From Sphingobium sp. SCG-1 (GTDB lineage: Bacteria > Pseudomonadota > Alphaproteobacteria > Sphingomonadales > Sphingomonadaceae), in contig NZ_CP026373.1 of assembly GCF_002953135.1 (NCBI RefSeq), forward strand, positions 172,977-236,976: a DNA stretch of 64,000 nt, read 5' to 3'. Within the stretch, counting starts at the first letter, position 1. Every line of letters begins with the position of its first letter. The notes beneath the pieces were generated by a model that saw only the letters and a program-made list of their open reading frames with translations, did not search any database and had not been told where the DNA came from. The position numbers and the translations under genes were made by a program. Positions 27,461-36,630 of the stretch are shown piece by piece.

Positions 27461-29203
27461 CTAGTTTTTGGGAAGTTTGAACACCCACAATGCTCCACCT
27501 TGGTTAATATGTTGAACTGCCTTTGCGACCTCGCCACCCCAAAGCGGGACCGCGCCGCCCCAGCCAGACATTACCGCTATATACTGCTCGCCATCCTGGT
27601 CCCATGTGATCGGGGATCCTACCACGCCAGAGCCAGTGTTAAACTTCCAAAGTTCCTTGCCGGTTTTCGCGTCAAACGCCTTGAGATAGCCCTCTGGTGT
27701 CCCGGTGAAAACGAGATTGCCCGCGGTGGTGAGCACGCCGCCCCACAGGGGTGCTTTGTTTTTATACTCCCACACGATCTTGCCTGTGGCGGGATCCACC
27801 GCGCGCAGCGCGCCGATGTAATCGGGATAGAGCGGCTTGATGGTGAAGCCGGCACCCATGTATGCGGCACCCTTTTTATAGGCCACCGGCTCGTTCCAGA
27901 TATCCATGCCCCATTCATTGGCCGGCACATAGAAAAGTCCGGTTTGCTGGCTATACGCCATAGGCATCCAATTCTTCGCGCCCAGGAATGCCGGAGCCGA
28001 AAAGACCGACGTGCCCTTTTCGGTCGTCGGCGGGCCTGGACGATTGGCATCGACATAGATCGGCCGGCCTTTGGAATTATAACCGGTGGCCCAGGTTATC
28101 TTGGACACGAAGGGCGTTGCCGAAAGGAATTTGCCGTTTGTTCGGTCGAGCACGAAGAAGAAGCCATTGCGATCCGCCTTGGCGCCCAGCTTCATCTCCT
28201 TGCCCTTCCACTTCGCATTGAAGGGAATGAGCTCGTTGACACCGTCAAAATCCCAGCCGTCGTGCGGCGTTGTTTGATAATGCCATTTGATGACGCCAGT
28301 GTCGGGATCGAGCGCCAACGTCGACGAAGTATAAAGATTGTCGCCCGGCCGCAAATGGCTGTTCCACGGCGCGGGATTGCCGGTGCCCATGTAAATGAGG
28401 TTGGTCTCTGGATCATAGGTGCCGCCGAGCCACGTCGCGCCGCCGCCAGTCTTCCAGGTATCGCCTGGCCAGGAGCTATTGACCTTACCGGTTACACCAT
28501 TGTCTTTTCCATTAAGGGTGCCCATGTTTCCTTCGATGGTGGGCCGGGACCAGATCAATTCTCCGGTATTGACATCGCGGGCCTCGACGGCCCCTACAAT
28601 TCCAAATTCACCGCCCGAATTACCCGTGATAACCTTGCCGTTAACGATCATCGGCGCTGCGGTGAAGCTAAATCCTGCTGCATAGTCAGCAATTTTCTTG
28701 TTCCAGATTACCTTACCCGTGATGCGATTCAGGGCAACGAGGCGCGCGTCCAGCGTACCGAAGATAATCTTATCGCCATAGATGGCTGCCCCGCGATTGA
28801 CGACGTCACAACAAGGCATAATCCCGTCTGGCAGTCGTGCCGTGTATTCCCATTTTTCTTCACCGGTTCGAGCGTCAAATGCGAACAGCCTTGAGTAACT
28901 TCCAGTGACATAGATCGTGCCGTCATACACCAGCGGCTGGGACTCTTGGCCGCGCTGCTTTTCACCGCCCAGGGACGAGGCAAAGGCCGGCACGAGCTTT
29001 TCAACATTTGTTGCATTGATGGTCGTGAGCGGGCTGAAACGTTGCGCTTGCAGGCCCATGCCGTTGGTAAGGACATCACCGGTCGATTTTGCGTCGTTCG
29101 CGATATCGGCATCGGTTGGCCCTTCGGGCGCGGCCAGCAACGGACTTGCGATGAAAGCGCTGAGTCCCACCAAAATCGTCGAACTATGGAAAAACTTTTT
29201 CAT
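27461..29203 (-). CDS. PQQ-dependent alcohol dehydrogenase with lanthanide-type metal site
   Basis: A 580-residue periplasmic quinoprotein with a signal peptide (STILVGLSAFIASPLLAA) and an eight-bladed propeller. The adjacent-Cys disulfide is seen in GIMPCCDVVNRG. The catalytic Asp is D318 in HDGWDFDGVNE, and the residue two further on is Asp (D320). In methanol and ethanol dehydrogenases this second Asp marks lanthanide-dependent enzymes (XoxF, ExaF/PedH), whereas calcium enzymes have Ala or Ser. KADRNGFFFVLDRTNGK is typical of alcohol rather than methanol dehydrogenases. Upstream lie a XoxJ-like binding protein and a PedF-like cytochrome. It probably oxidises the alcohol released by the monooxygenase. 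Confidence 0.9.
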   Translation of the reverse strand: MKKFFHSSTILVGLSAFIASPLLAAPEGPTDADIANDAKSTGDVLTNGMGLQAQRFSPLTTINATNVEKLVPAFASSLGGEKQRGQESQPLVYDGTIYVTGSYSRLFAFDARTGEEKWEYTARLPDGIMPCCDVVNRGAAIYGDKIIFGTLDARLVALNRITGKVIWNKKIADYAAGFSFTAAPMIVNGKVITGNSGGEFGIVGAVEARDVNTGELIWSRPTIEGNMGTLNGKDNGVTGKVNSSWPGDTWKTGGGATWLGGTYDPETNLIYMGTGNPAPWNSHLRPGDNLYTSSTLALDPDTGVIKWHYQTTPHDGWDFDGVNELIPFNAKWKGKEMKLGAKADRNGFFFVLDRTNGKFLSATPFVSKITWATGYNSKGRPIYVDANRPGPPTTEKGTSVFSAPAFLGAKNWMPMAYSQQTGLFYVPANEWGMDIWNEPVAYKKGAAYMGAGFTIKPLYPDYIGALRAVDPATGKIVWEYKNKAPLWGGVLTTAGNLVFTGTPEGYLKAFDAKTGKELWKFNTGSGVVGSPITWDQDGEQYIAVMSGWGGAVPLWGGEVAKAVQHINQGGALWVFKLPKN

Positions 29204-29276
29204 ACTTATCCCCTCCTACTTTGCTCAGGTGGCGTCTCGGACGATGAACGAGGCTAAGCTCGCTTCGACACTCCCA

Positions 29277-29294
29277 CAATTAAACCTTGGAACT
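29277..29294 (-). promoter_or_regulatory. Degenerate copy of the TGTACCAAAG element before the PQQ dehydrogenase
   Basis: The minus strand reads AGTTCCAAGGTTTAATTG, about 11 of 16 defined positions of the consensus, 74 bases before the start codon. The spacing is close to that before pseudoazurin (84) and the PedF-like gene (79), which is the main reason to list it. Confidence 0.35.
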
Positions 29295-30141
29295 ATCCTG
29301 CGAGCGGCGCCTCCGGCTTCACGCCGTATCGAGCGAATATCGTTCCCAACACGCCGCTGGTCTGGAGGCTCGCCATGATTGCCTCAAGACGATCGGCAAG
29401 ATCCCGACTGTCATCTTTGACGGCCAAGCCCACATCCCAACCGGGCGTGGTAAGCGCCGGGAGAGGAGCGGCCCGCTCGACCATCATATCTCCTCCCAGC
29501 GAGAGGGCATGTTCCACTTGCGCCCGGGTTGCCATTGCTGCGACAGCCTGGCGGCTGCGCACTGCTTCAATCGCAGCAGCGCCGCTTGGCAAATGCGCAA
29601 CGTCATTTCGCAAAACGCCGCCAAAAGACCCTGAAAGATAAAAATCGGGGATACTGTCGAGTTCGGCAGCCAGCCGCTGTCCTTTGAACTGCGGCGGTGG
29701 AATCTCACAATCTACAGCGGTTCGGTCGCAAATCAACGTGAAGCGCTCGCGGTAATAAGGCGACACTATCACGACGCGATCATTCCGTAACGCGAATGCG
29801 CGATCATAGGGCACGTGCATCATGACGTCAGCTGGCTGTCCCCCGATAAGCGGACCGCGCCACACCGCATTTCGAAGATCTTCGTCCACGTCTTCGCCGG
29901 CAAGCAACTCCATGAACTCGACTGGCACACCCAACTCGGCGGCACAAGCGCGCGCCAAATCAACGTCGATACCAACCAGGGTTCCATTTCGTTTCCACGC
30001 CCAGGGCTCAAAGTCCTGGTACACAGCGACCCTCAGGGATCCCTTCTCTCTGATCTTGCTCAGCGGCAACGCAGCCGCCCTCTCGGTTGCCAGCACGGCC
30101 AATATGCTACCGAGCAGATGTCTGCGGTTCAGACGATACAC
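29293..30141 (-). CDS. Quinoprotein-associated periplasmic substrate-binding protein (XoxJ/MoxJ-like)
   Basis: A 282-residue exported protein of the type 3 solute-binding fold: LRVAVYQDFEPWAWKRNGT, GIDVDLARACAAELG, ADVMMHVPYDRAFALRNDRV, and the closing half with RSRQAVAAMATRAQ. This branch is encoded with PQQ alcohol dehydrogenases and is thought to help maturation or activation of the enzyme rather than transport, since no ABC genes accompany it. The start is GTG at 30141, one base after the stop of the cytochrome gene. A longer frame reaching 30444 only reads through that cytochrome gene in another frame. Confidence 0.85.
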   Translation of the reverse strand: MYRLNRRHLLGSILAVLATERAAALPLSKIREKGSLRVAVYQDFEPWAWKRNGTLVGIDVDLARACAAELGVPVEFMELLAGEDVDEDLRNAVWRGPLIGGQPADVMMHVPYDRAFALRNDRVVIVSPYYRERFTLICDRTAVDCEIPPPQFKGQRLAAELDSIPDFYLSGSFGGVLRNDVAHLPSGAAAIEAVRSRQAVAAMATRAQVEHALSLGGDMMVERAAPLPALTTPGWDVGLAVKDDSRDLADRLEAIMASLQTSGVLGTIFARYGVKPEAPLAG

Positions 30142-30142
30142 C

Positions 30143-30571
30143 TTATTCCTCGTGCTTCGTTTCGAGCCAGGTCCGGATCGCCCACCCGGCTTTTTGACCA
30201 AGCACGTCGCCCATCGGCGGCATATAGACCTTGCCATCGCGAACGGACCCGTGTTGATATCGCTGTATGTACCACTCGTCGCCGGTATCGCCGACTTCGA
30301 GATAGCGCAGATCCGGTGCCACTCCACCTGAGATGGCCTCCAGCCCATGACAGCGTGCGCAGTTCTGGCCATAAGCGGACTCGCCGATCTTGGTGGCGGT
30401 CGCGTTGCCGCGGTACGGGTTATGCTGGAGCCAGGTTTCTCCAATGTCAGGCAGGGCGGATGTATCCACCGCCTGTGGAGTCACGTTCCCGTGCGCCAAA
30501 ACGCGATAGCTGACCGTCCCAGCACAAAGCGCCGCGGCGACACCCAACGCTAATGAACCGTTGAACTTCAT
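30143..30571 (-). CDS. pedF: Cytochrome c-550, PedF-like
   Basis: A 142-residue periplasmic c-type cytochrome with signal peptide, haem motif CARCH in GQNCARCHGLEAISGGVAPDL, and a distal Met in GKVYMPPMGDVLGQKAGWAI. The pattern and neighbourhood fit the PedF cytochrome c-550 that accepts electrons from PQQ ethanol dehydrogenases. It heads a minus-strand run cytochrome - binding protein - PQQ dehydrogenase. The 133-bp region upstream is shared with the divergent beta-propeller gene and contains copy 2 of the TGTACCAAAG element. Confidence 0.88.
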   Translation of the reverse strand: MKFNGSLALGVAAALCAGTVSYRVLAHGNVTPQAVDTSALPDIGETWLQHNPYRGNATATKIGESAYGQNCARCHGLEAISGGVAPDLRYLEVGDTGDEWYIQRYQHGSVRDGKVYMPPMGDVLGQKAGWAIRTWLETKHEE

Positions 30572-30649
30572 TGAAATCGACTCCTCTCCGAGCCAGGCGC
30601 GTTGCTGGACATCTGTCGTGCCAGCTTACGGTCCCCCTGCTTAGATCCT

Positions 30650-30666
30650 AATAGGACTTTGGTACA
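30650..30666 (-). promoter_or_regulatory. Copy 2 of the shared TGTACCAAAG element
   Basis: The minus strand reads TGTACCAAAGTCCTATT, 79 bases before the PedF-like start and about 40 bases before the divergent beta-propeller gene. It overlaps a small palindrome TCCTAATAGGA at 30646-30656. Confidence 0.55.
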
Positions 30667-30704
30667 GGGTCACGTCGACGAGCAACGCCGTTAGGAAGGG
30701 CATT

Positions 30705-31661
30705 ATGCGGTTATTATGTGCAGCCTTGATTCTGGCGCTTCCCACCGGCGCATCGGCGGAAACGATCTACGTTTCAAATGAACGTGGCGGTACTGTCTCC
30801 GTCATCGACGGGAAAACGAGGGTCGTACGCGACACATGGCCGGTGGGCAAAAGGCCGCGCGGCATTGCGCTCTCGCCGGATGGAAAGAGACTATTCCTTT
30901 GCGCAAGCGACGATAATGCTGTCCAGGTCCTGGATGTCGCGACAGGTAAGATTTTGGCGGAGCTGCCGTCGGGCGACGATCCGGAACAGTTTGCCGTCTC
31001 TCTCGATGGGAAAATGCTGTTCGTGGCGAATGAGCGCCAGGATATTGTGACGGCGATCGACATAGACAAGCGATTGGTGGTTTTCCAGGTACCAACCGGC
31101 GTCGAACCAGAAGGAATGGCTGTAAGCCCCGACGGGAAATTCGTGGTCTCGACATCGGAAACCGACAATGACGTGCATTGGATCGACATCGCTGCGCGGG
31201 CAGAAGTCGCTAAGACATCTGTAGCGCAACGACCCCGCCATGCTCAGTATACAGCAGATGGCAAGTATCTTTGGGTTACGTCGGAAATTGGCGGAATCTT
31301 ACAGATTATCGACACATCTACCCAGCAGATCGCTTCTGCAGTCACATTCACGATTCCGGGCATTTCGAACGACAAGCTTATGCCGGTGGGCGTAAGATTC
31401 ACGCCAGACGGCAAGTCTGCCGTCGTTGCATTGGGACGCGCCAACCATATTGCGATTGTGGATACCGCGTCCCAAAAGGTCGTTCGTTATGTCGCGGTGG
31501 GCAAGCGTGTTTGGCATGTCGGGATAAGCCTTGATGGCAGTTTCGCCTACACCGCCAACGGCCTTTCAGATACAGTTTCCGTCGTTGAGATCGCTACGGG
31601 CGAGGTCGTGGGCACAATTCCAACGGGAAGTGCGCCTTGGGGCGTTGCAGTCGGCCCCTGA
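30705..31661 (+). CDS. YVTN beta-propeller protein of PQQ-dependent catabolism
   Basis: A 318-residue exported protein with repeated blades of the form IYVSNERGGTVSVIDGKTRVV, LFLCASDDNAVQVLDVATGKI, LFVANERQDIVTAIDID and so on, giving about seven YVTN-type repeats. Proteins of this kind are regularly encoded beside PQQ alcohol dehydrogenases and have been named PQQ-dependent catabolism-associated beta-propellers, but their job is unknown. A signal peptide (LILALPTGASA) places it in the periplasm. It is transcribed away from the cytochrome gene. Confidence 0.87.
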   Translation: MRLLCAALILALPTGASAETIYVSNERGGTVSVIDGKTRVVRDTWPVGKRPRGIALSPDGKRLFLCASDDNAVQVLDVATGKILAELPSGDDPEQFAVSLDGKMLFVANERQDIVTAIDIDKRLVVFQVPTGVEPEGMAVSPDGKFVVSTSETDNDVHWIDIAARAEVAKTSVAQRPRHAQYTADGKYLWVTSEIGGILQIIDTSTQQIASAVTFTIPGISNDKLMPVGVRFTPDGKSAVVALGRANHIAIVDTASQKVVRYVAVGKRVWHVGISLDGSFAYTANGLSDTVSVVEIATGEVVGTIPTGSAPWGVAVGP

Positions 31662-31852
31662 CGCTAATACCTAAGTCCTGTTTGCAAACGCGACAAACCC
31701 CGCCAGTTTCAGCAGCAGTCGGCAAAGATCGAACTGGCTGATTTGGAGGGGCAGATGCCGTCGCAATTTTGGTGCCGAAGCGTTTCTGCGTGGGACGGCG
31801 TTCGTTCGGAAGTTGGGAACTCTTGCCCGACAGCCAAAACTGTAGTCCATCC

Positions 31853-33964
31853 ATGACGCATTCCGTTGCAAACTCACCTGTTCCTAGGCCCTTTGCGTGG
31901 CGCATACACGGGCTAGCAAGCCTTTGGCTATGCGGAAACATATCCCCGCTTGCCGCGCAGGAGGTCGATTCGTCGCCTGCGATTATCGTCACCGGTCAGG
32001 GACTCGGTTCACCCTTTGGGGAACCAGCGTACGGCGGTGTGAACGTCGAGCGCAGTCGGCTGACGAGCGATGCGTCCGGACGCCTGGAGGACATTCTGAA
32101 AGACGTAGCAGGATTTCAGCAATTCAGGCGGACCGATAGCCGAGCTGCCAATCCCACGAGCCAAGGTGCCACGTTGCGCGCGCTCGGGGGAAACGCATCC
32201 AGCCGTGCCCTTGTGCTCTTGGACGGCGTACCGCTCGCCGATCCGTTCACAGGTTATATTCCCTTTTCCTCTATCGACCCTTCAGGTCTTGCTAGCGTTC
32301 GGGTAACGCGCGGCGGAGGCGCGGGACCGTTTGGCGCTGGCGCCGTTGCCGGGACGATCGAACTGGAAAGTGGGGGACCGGTCTCTCTTCCCGCCATACG
32401 CGCAAGTAGCTCGATCGGCAGTCGGGACTCATCGAGCTTGGCTGCCGGCTCGCTGGTGCACCTCGGGCAGGGTTTTTTGGTGTTGACCGGCGGTTGGGAC
32501 CGGGGCGACGGCTATACGCTAATTCCCGCGGCGCAGCGTGGTCCGGCGGACGTTTCGGCACATTATGACAGTTGGCGCTTTGGTCTCAGAGCGGTCGCTA
32601 GCGTAGCTCCTGGCCTCGAGCTGCAGACGAGCGGGAGCACGTTTGGCGATCATCGTTTACGTGGACTGGCCGGGACGAACTCAAAAAGCCGAGGAACCGA
32701 TGCAAGCGTTCGGCTCGTGGGCAATGGACGGTGGCCCTTTGAAATACTCGCATATATCCAGGAGCGGGACTTCGCGTCAGGTTTCGTTTCGATCAACGCC
32801 GACCGATCGGTCGCGATCAAAACGCTCGATCAATATGCAACGCCATCAACCGGTCTCGGCGGCAAAATAGAGATTCGGCCGACGTTGGATGCCAATCATC
32901 TGCTACGTATCGGTGCTGATGTGCACAGTGCAAGCGGCGCGACGCACGAGTTTTTTCGCTTTCAGGCCGGAACGCCGACCGCGTTGCGGCGTGCAGGCGG
33001 CTTAGTGCAAAATTATGGCGTTTATGCTGAGGACCACTGGAAGCTAGGTGCCCTGACCCTGACGGGTGGCGCGCGCGTCGATCGTTGGCAGATCCACAAC
33101 GGATCGCTTGTCGAACGGGCAATTCCGGGCGGCAACACCACCCAGGTCGTCGACTTCGCCAATCGGTCCGGCACTCGGCCGACGGCTAGAGCCGCCGCAC
33201 TTCTTGCCCTGTCCCCGAACTTGTCAGTGAGAACGGCCGGCTATATCGGATTTCGTATCCCCACCCTCAATGAGCTGTATCGGCCGTTCCGGGTTGGCGC
33301 GGATGCGACAGCCGCGAATGCCGATCTGAAGCTCGAAAGGCTCAAGGGTCTGGAGGGCGGCGCCACTCTCAAGCTTGACCCTGTCGCTCGTTTGGATGTC
33401 ACAATATTCTGGAATCGGCTTGAAAATGCAGTGTCCAACGCAACGCTGGGGGTTGGGCCAGGCCAGTTCCCGCAAGTTGGTTTCGTCGGCGCTGGAGGTA
33501 CGTTTCGGCAGCGCATGAACGTAGACGCCATCGTGGTGAGAGGAGTTGAGGTTGGTGCATCAACCACGGCCGGGCCGTTGAGATTGAACGCTTCGTATGC
33601 ATTCTCCGATGCCGTTGTCCGTGCAAGCGGACTTACGGCAGCCCTAGACCATAAGCGACCCGCGCAAAGCCCCAGACACCAGGCGTCCGCAACGCTTGCC
33701 TGGATCCCGCATGTCGATCCGCTGATCTCGGCAACCCTCCGTTATACGTCGAGCCAGTTTGAGGATGATCTCGAGACGCGCAAGCTGCCTGACGCGCTGA
33801 CCGTTGATGCTGTCGCTTCACTACCTCTGGCGCGCGGTGTCCATCTGGTCCTGCGAGGGGAGAATCTATTCGGGGTCAAGGTCGTGTCCGGCGTCTCAGC
33901 GACGGGGGTCGAGGATCTCGGGACGCCAAGAACCATCTGGGTCGGCTTCAGGGTCGCCCGATAA
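31853..33964 (+). CDS. TonB-dependent receptor beside the PQQ dehydrogenase cluster
   Basis: A 703-residue outer membrane receptor. A signal region ends near SPLAAQ, a TonB-box-like AIIVTGQG follows, then the plug (LEDILKDVAGFQQFRRTDSRAANPTSQGATLRALG, SSRALVLLDGVPLADPFTGYIPF) and a barrel ending ...PRTIWVGFRVAR. The ATG at 31853 is preferred to one at 31769 because the signal sequence begins there. It stands between the beta-propeller gene and the acyl-CoA synthetase gene, only 16 bases before the latter. Uptake of PQQ or of a lanthanide complex is an attractive guess from position; nothing in the barrel proves it. Confidence 0.82.
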   Translation: MTHSVANSPVPRPFAWRIHGLASLWLCGNISPLAAQEVDSSPAIIVTGQGLGSPFGEPAYGGVNVERSRLTSDASGRLEDILKDVAGFQQFRRTDSRAANPTSQGATLRALGGNASSRALVLLDGVPLADPFTGYIPFSSIDPSGLASVRVTRGGGAGPFGAGAVAGTIELESGGPVSLPAIRASSSIGSRDSSSLAAGSLVHLGQGFLVLTGGWDRGDGYTLIPAAQRGPADVSAHYDSWRFGLRAVASVAPGLELQTSGSTFGDHRLRGLAGTNSKSRGTDASVRLVGNGRWPFEILAYIQERDFASGFVSINADRSVAIKTLDQYATPSTGLGGKIEIRPTLDANHLLRIGADVHSASGATHEFFRFQAGTPTALRRAGGLVQNYGVYAEDHWKLGALTLTGGARVDRWQIHNGSLVERAIPGGNTTQVVDFANRSGTRPTARAAALLALSPNLSVRTAGYIGFRIPTLNELYRPFRVGADATAANADLKLERLKGLEGGATLKLDPVARLDVTIFWNRLENAVSNATLGVGPGQFPQVGFVGAGGTFRQRMNVDAIVVRGVEVGASTTAGPLRLNASYAFSDAVVRASGLTAALDHKRPAQSPRHQASATLAWIPHVDPLISATLRYTSSQFEDDLETRKLPDALTVDAVASLPLARGVHLVLRGENLFGVKVVSGVSATGVEDLGTPRTIWVGFRVAR

Positions 33965-33980
33965 TTTGGGAAGGTTAAAT

Positions 33981-35915
33981 ATGGATAGCATCATCCCCGT
34001 GCCGCTGAACTGGGAGAAGCGCGCCAAAGTTGGCGAGCATGACTACACCTCGCGTTACGCCTCTTCACTGTTCAATCCCCAGGCCTTCTGGAATGCCGAG
34101 TGCGCTCGCCTCAATTGGCACAGGCGGCCGACGCGGTTCGATGAAAGCAGCTTTGCCGAAGCAGACTTCGGGATTAGCTGGTTTGTTGACGGCGAACTCA
34201 ATGTTTCGGAAAATTGCGTCGACCGCCATCTTGCAGCCCGGCACGACCAAATTGCAATCATTTGGGAGCCTGACGATCCCAGCGAGCCACACAAGCAATT
34301 CACTTACGGGCAACTATACGCCGAAGTGTGCCGCTTTGCCAACGTTCTTAAGGCAAACGGTGTTAGCAAGGGAGATCGGATCACCCTGTATCTTCCCATG
34401 ATTCCCGAGGCTGCATTCGCCATGCTGGCGTGCACACGCATCGGCGCAATCCATTCTGTGGTCTTTGGTGGCTTCTCTCCAGATGCGCTCGCGGGCCGCA
34501 TCCAGGACTGCGACTCTAAGCTTGTCGTTACGGCGGATGAGGGAAGGCGCGGTGGCAAGCGGGTGCCGCTGAAGGCGAATGTCGACAAGGCTGCGGCCAG
34601 TTGCCCTTCCTTGCAGAAGGTACTGGTCATCGCGGCAACTGGCGGTCCTGTAGACATGCTCGAGGGCAGAGACATCTGGTATGACCAGGCAGCAGCTGTA
34701 GTGTCGGCAGACTGTCCGGCCGAAGCGATGAACGCCGAAGATCCTCTTTTCATACTCTATACATCGGGATCCACCGGCAAACCCAAAGGCGTAGTCCATA
34801 GCACCGGCGGCTATTTACTGTGGGCGGCAATGACCTACGACCTATGCTTTGACCACCAGTCAGACGAAGTCTTTTGGTGCGCAGCCGACGTCGGCTGGGT
34901 GACAGGTCACAGTTATATTGTGTATGGACCCCTCGCCAACGGCGCGACGACGGTTATGTTCGAGGGGGTGCCAAACTGGCCGACTCCCTCAAGGATCTGG
35001 GAAATTGTCGATCGCCACAAAGTTGCGAAGCTTTTCACGGCTCCGACGGTGCTTCGATCGTTGATGCGGGAATCCGACGACTGGGTGACGCGAACGAACA
35101 GGCAGAGCCTGATTCTACTTGGATCTGTCGGAGAACCCATTAACCCCGAGGCTTGGCGCTGGTACCACGCACTGGTCGGCGAGGGGCGGTGTCCAATCAT
35201 CGATATGTGGTGGCAGACCGAAACGGGTGCTGGAATGATCGCCCCCCTCCCCGGCGCCACGCCGCTCAAGCCGGGCTCTGCGACGCGACCTCTTTTTGGA
35301 ATCGAACCTCAGCTTGTCGATGCTCAAGGAACGCTCTTGGAAGGTTCGGCTGATGGCAATCTGGTTATTGCGCGCAGCTGGCCAGGCCAAGCTCGCACGC
35401 TCTGGAATGATCACGAGCGGTTCTTTCAAACATATTTTTCTACCTATCCCGGCAAGTATTTTACGGGCGACGGGGCGCGGAGGGACGACGACGACTATTT
35501 CTGGATCACCGGCCGCGTCGACGACGTGATCAACGTGTCTGGCCATCGCATGGGAACCGCAGAGGTCGAAAGCGCCCTCGTATTGCACGCTTCGGTAGCG
35601 GAAGCTGCGGTGGTCGGCTTTCCGCACGACATCAAGGGTCAGGGCATCTACGCATTCGTGACGCTAAATGCTAATGTTCAGGCTTCCGTAGAACTGCGCC
35701 TTGAACTCGTAAAATGGGTGAGGACCGAGATCGGCCCGATCGCTTCGCCCGATGTGGTTCAATTTGCGCCGGGCCTGCCCAAGACTCGATCGGGAAAGAT
35801 CATGCGGAGAATCCTGCGCAAAATCGCGGAAGGGGACTTTTCCTCGCTGGGAGATACATCGACGCTTGCTGACCCGTCAGTCGTCTCCGACCTTATCGAC
35901 AACAGACGCGGATGA
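33981..35915 (+). CDS. acs: Acetyl/propionyl-CoA synthetase (AMP-forming)
   Basis: A 644-residue adenylate-forming ligase of the usual Acs length. Motifs: P-loop YTSGSTGKPKG, WWCAADVGWVTGHSY equivalent (FWCAADVGWVTGHSYIVYGPL), DMWWQTETG, YFTGDGARRDDDDYFWITGRVDDVINVSGHR and the catalytic Lys in PKTRSGKIMRRIL, which is the site of acylation control in this family. The Trp in DMWWQTE is typical of acetyl-CoA synthetases and limits chain length to acetate or propionate, so the acid made here is expected to be very short. It follows the TonB receptor by 16 bases and is probably cotranscribed. Confidence 0.92.
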   Translation: MDSIIPVPLNWEKRAKVGEHDYTSRYASSLFNPQAFWNAECARLNWHRRPTRFDESSFAEADFGISWFVDGELNVSENCVDRHLAARHDQIAIIWEPDDPSEPHKQFTYGQLYAEVCRFANVLKANGVSKGDRITLYLPMIPEAAFAMLACTRIGAIHSVVFGGFSPDALAGRIQDCDSKLVVTADEGRRGGKRVPLKANVDKAAASCPSLQKVLVIAATGGPVDMLEGRDIWYDQAAAVVSADCPAEAMNAEDPLFILYTSGSTGKPKGVVHSTGGYLLWAAMTYDLCFDHQSDEVFWCAADVGWVTGHSYIVYGPLANGATTVMFEGVPNWPTPSRIWEIVDRHKVAKLFTAPTVLRSLMRESDDWVTRTNRQSLILLGSVGEPINPEAWRWYHALVGEGRCPIIDMWWQTETGAGMIAPLPGATPLKPGSATRPLFGIEPQLVDAQGTLLEGSADGNLVIARSWPGQARTLWNDHERFFQTYFSTYPGKYFTGDGARRDDDDYFWITGRVDDVINVSGHRMGTAEVESALVLHASVAEAAVVGFPHDIKGQGIYAFVTLNANVQASVELRLELVKWVRTEIGPIASPDVVQFAPGLPKTRSGKIMRRILRKIAEGDFSSLGDTSTLADPSVVSDLIDNRRG

Positions 35916-35922
35916 TCAATCT

Positions 35923-35950
35923 GCCGCAACCCATCCGGATGGGTTGCGGC
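35923..35950. terminator. Hairpin after acyl-CoA synthetase
   Basis: Eleven-base-pair stem (GCCGCAACCCA / TGGGTTGCGGC) with a six-base loop, eight bases after the stop codon. There is no T run, so it may be a rho-dependent or mRNA 3' structure rather than a classic terminator. Confidence 0.55.
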
Positions 35951-36062
35951 TCGCCATTCCTGATTTTCGAGCGAATGAACGGCAACCGCAAGGTTGGTGC
36001 CGGCGGCCGAAACCACCGATCTTGGCCGTTCTGACGTACAATTTAGAGCGGGGCGTGTTTGG

Positions 36063-36458
36063 ATGGTAAGCTTGGGGCAGCTCTTTACGATTGACATAGC
36101 GCCCGCAGAGCATCTCGTCCGTGTCGCGATTGTCGGCTACTGGTATGACGCCACGCCCGCCTCATTTGCGGCCGAGCTCGAGCGGTCCGTAGTGCAGGTT
36201 GGGTGTGGCTCGCAACTTTTCTACCTGATCGACTGCAGAGAGAGCTCTGTGCAGTCTGCGGCTGTCATCAATCAGTTTCTGGAGATCTCGAATCAGATTG
36301 CAAAAAGGGCGCAGAGAGTCGCTTTGGTGGTTTCCAGCACCCTTCTGAAACTGTAGATGCAGAGGATAGCAGCGCCCCATCACCAGTTCCGCATTTTCCT
36401 CTGCATGGATGAAGCGCATAAATGGCTGATCGAGGATGATGCTTCTGGTCAAATCTAG
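36063..36458 (+). pseudogene. Small STAS/SpoIIAA-like protein interrupted by an in-frame TAG
   Basis: The frame from ATG 36063 gives 97 residues (FTIDIAPAEHLVRVAIVGYWYD, then LFYLIDCRESSVQSAAVIN, ALVVSSTLLKL) and stops at TAG 36354-36356. The same frame then continues with MQRIAAPHHQFRIFLCMDEAHKW and ends at 36456. Joined, it makes about 131 residues with the alternating strand-helix pattern of STAS-like small proteins, so a single CAG-to-TAG change is the simplest reading. Function unknown. The intact N-terminal 97 residues might still be made. Confidence 0.55.
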
Positions 36459-36630
36459 GGCCTACCAGGCTGTCGTTTGCTCATTCCTTTGAACTGAACG
36501 TTAGTCGTCGATCGACAATTTCAGAATAATGTCGGAATTGGTTACGGGAACGGAACACGGAAGTAAGCGACTATGAAGTCGGTCTTGGCTCCGTACGATT
36601 AATCCCAGACTGCACGGGGAATAACCCTCG

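Noticed and set aside
27500..28894. 464-codon open frame on the plus strand
   Set aside because: It lies wholly opposite the PQQ alcohol dehydrogenase gene, which has clear catalytic motifs. The plus-strand product shows no family motif and is a composition shadow.
30142..30444. N-terminal extension of the XoxJ-like gene
   Set aside because: The extra residues come from reading the PedF-like cytochrome gene in another frame. The GTG at 30141 gives a normal signal peptide.
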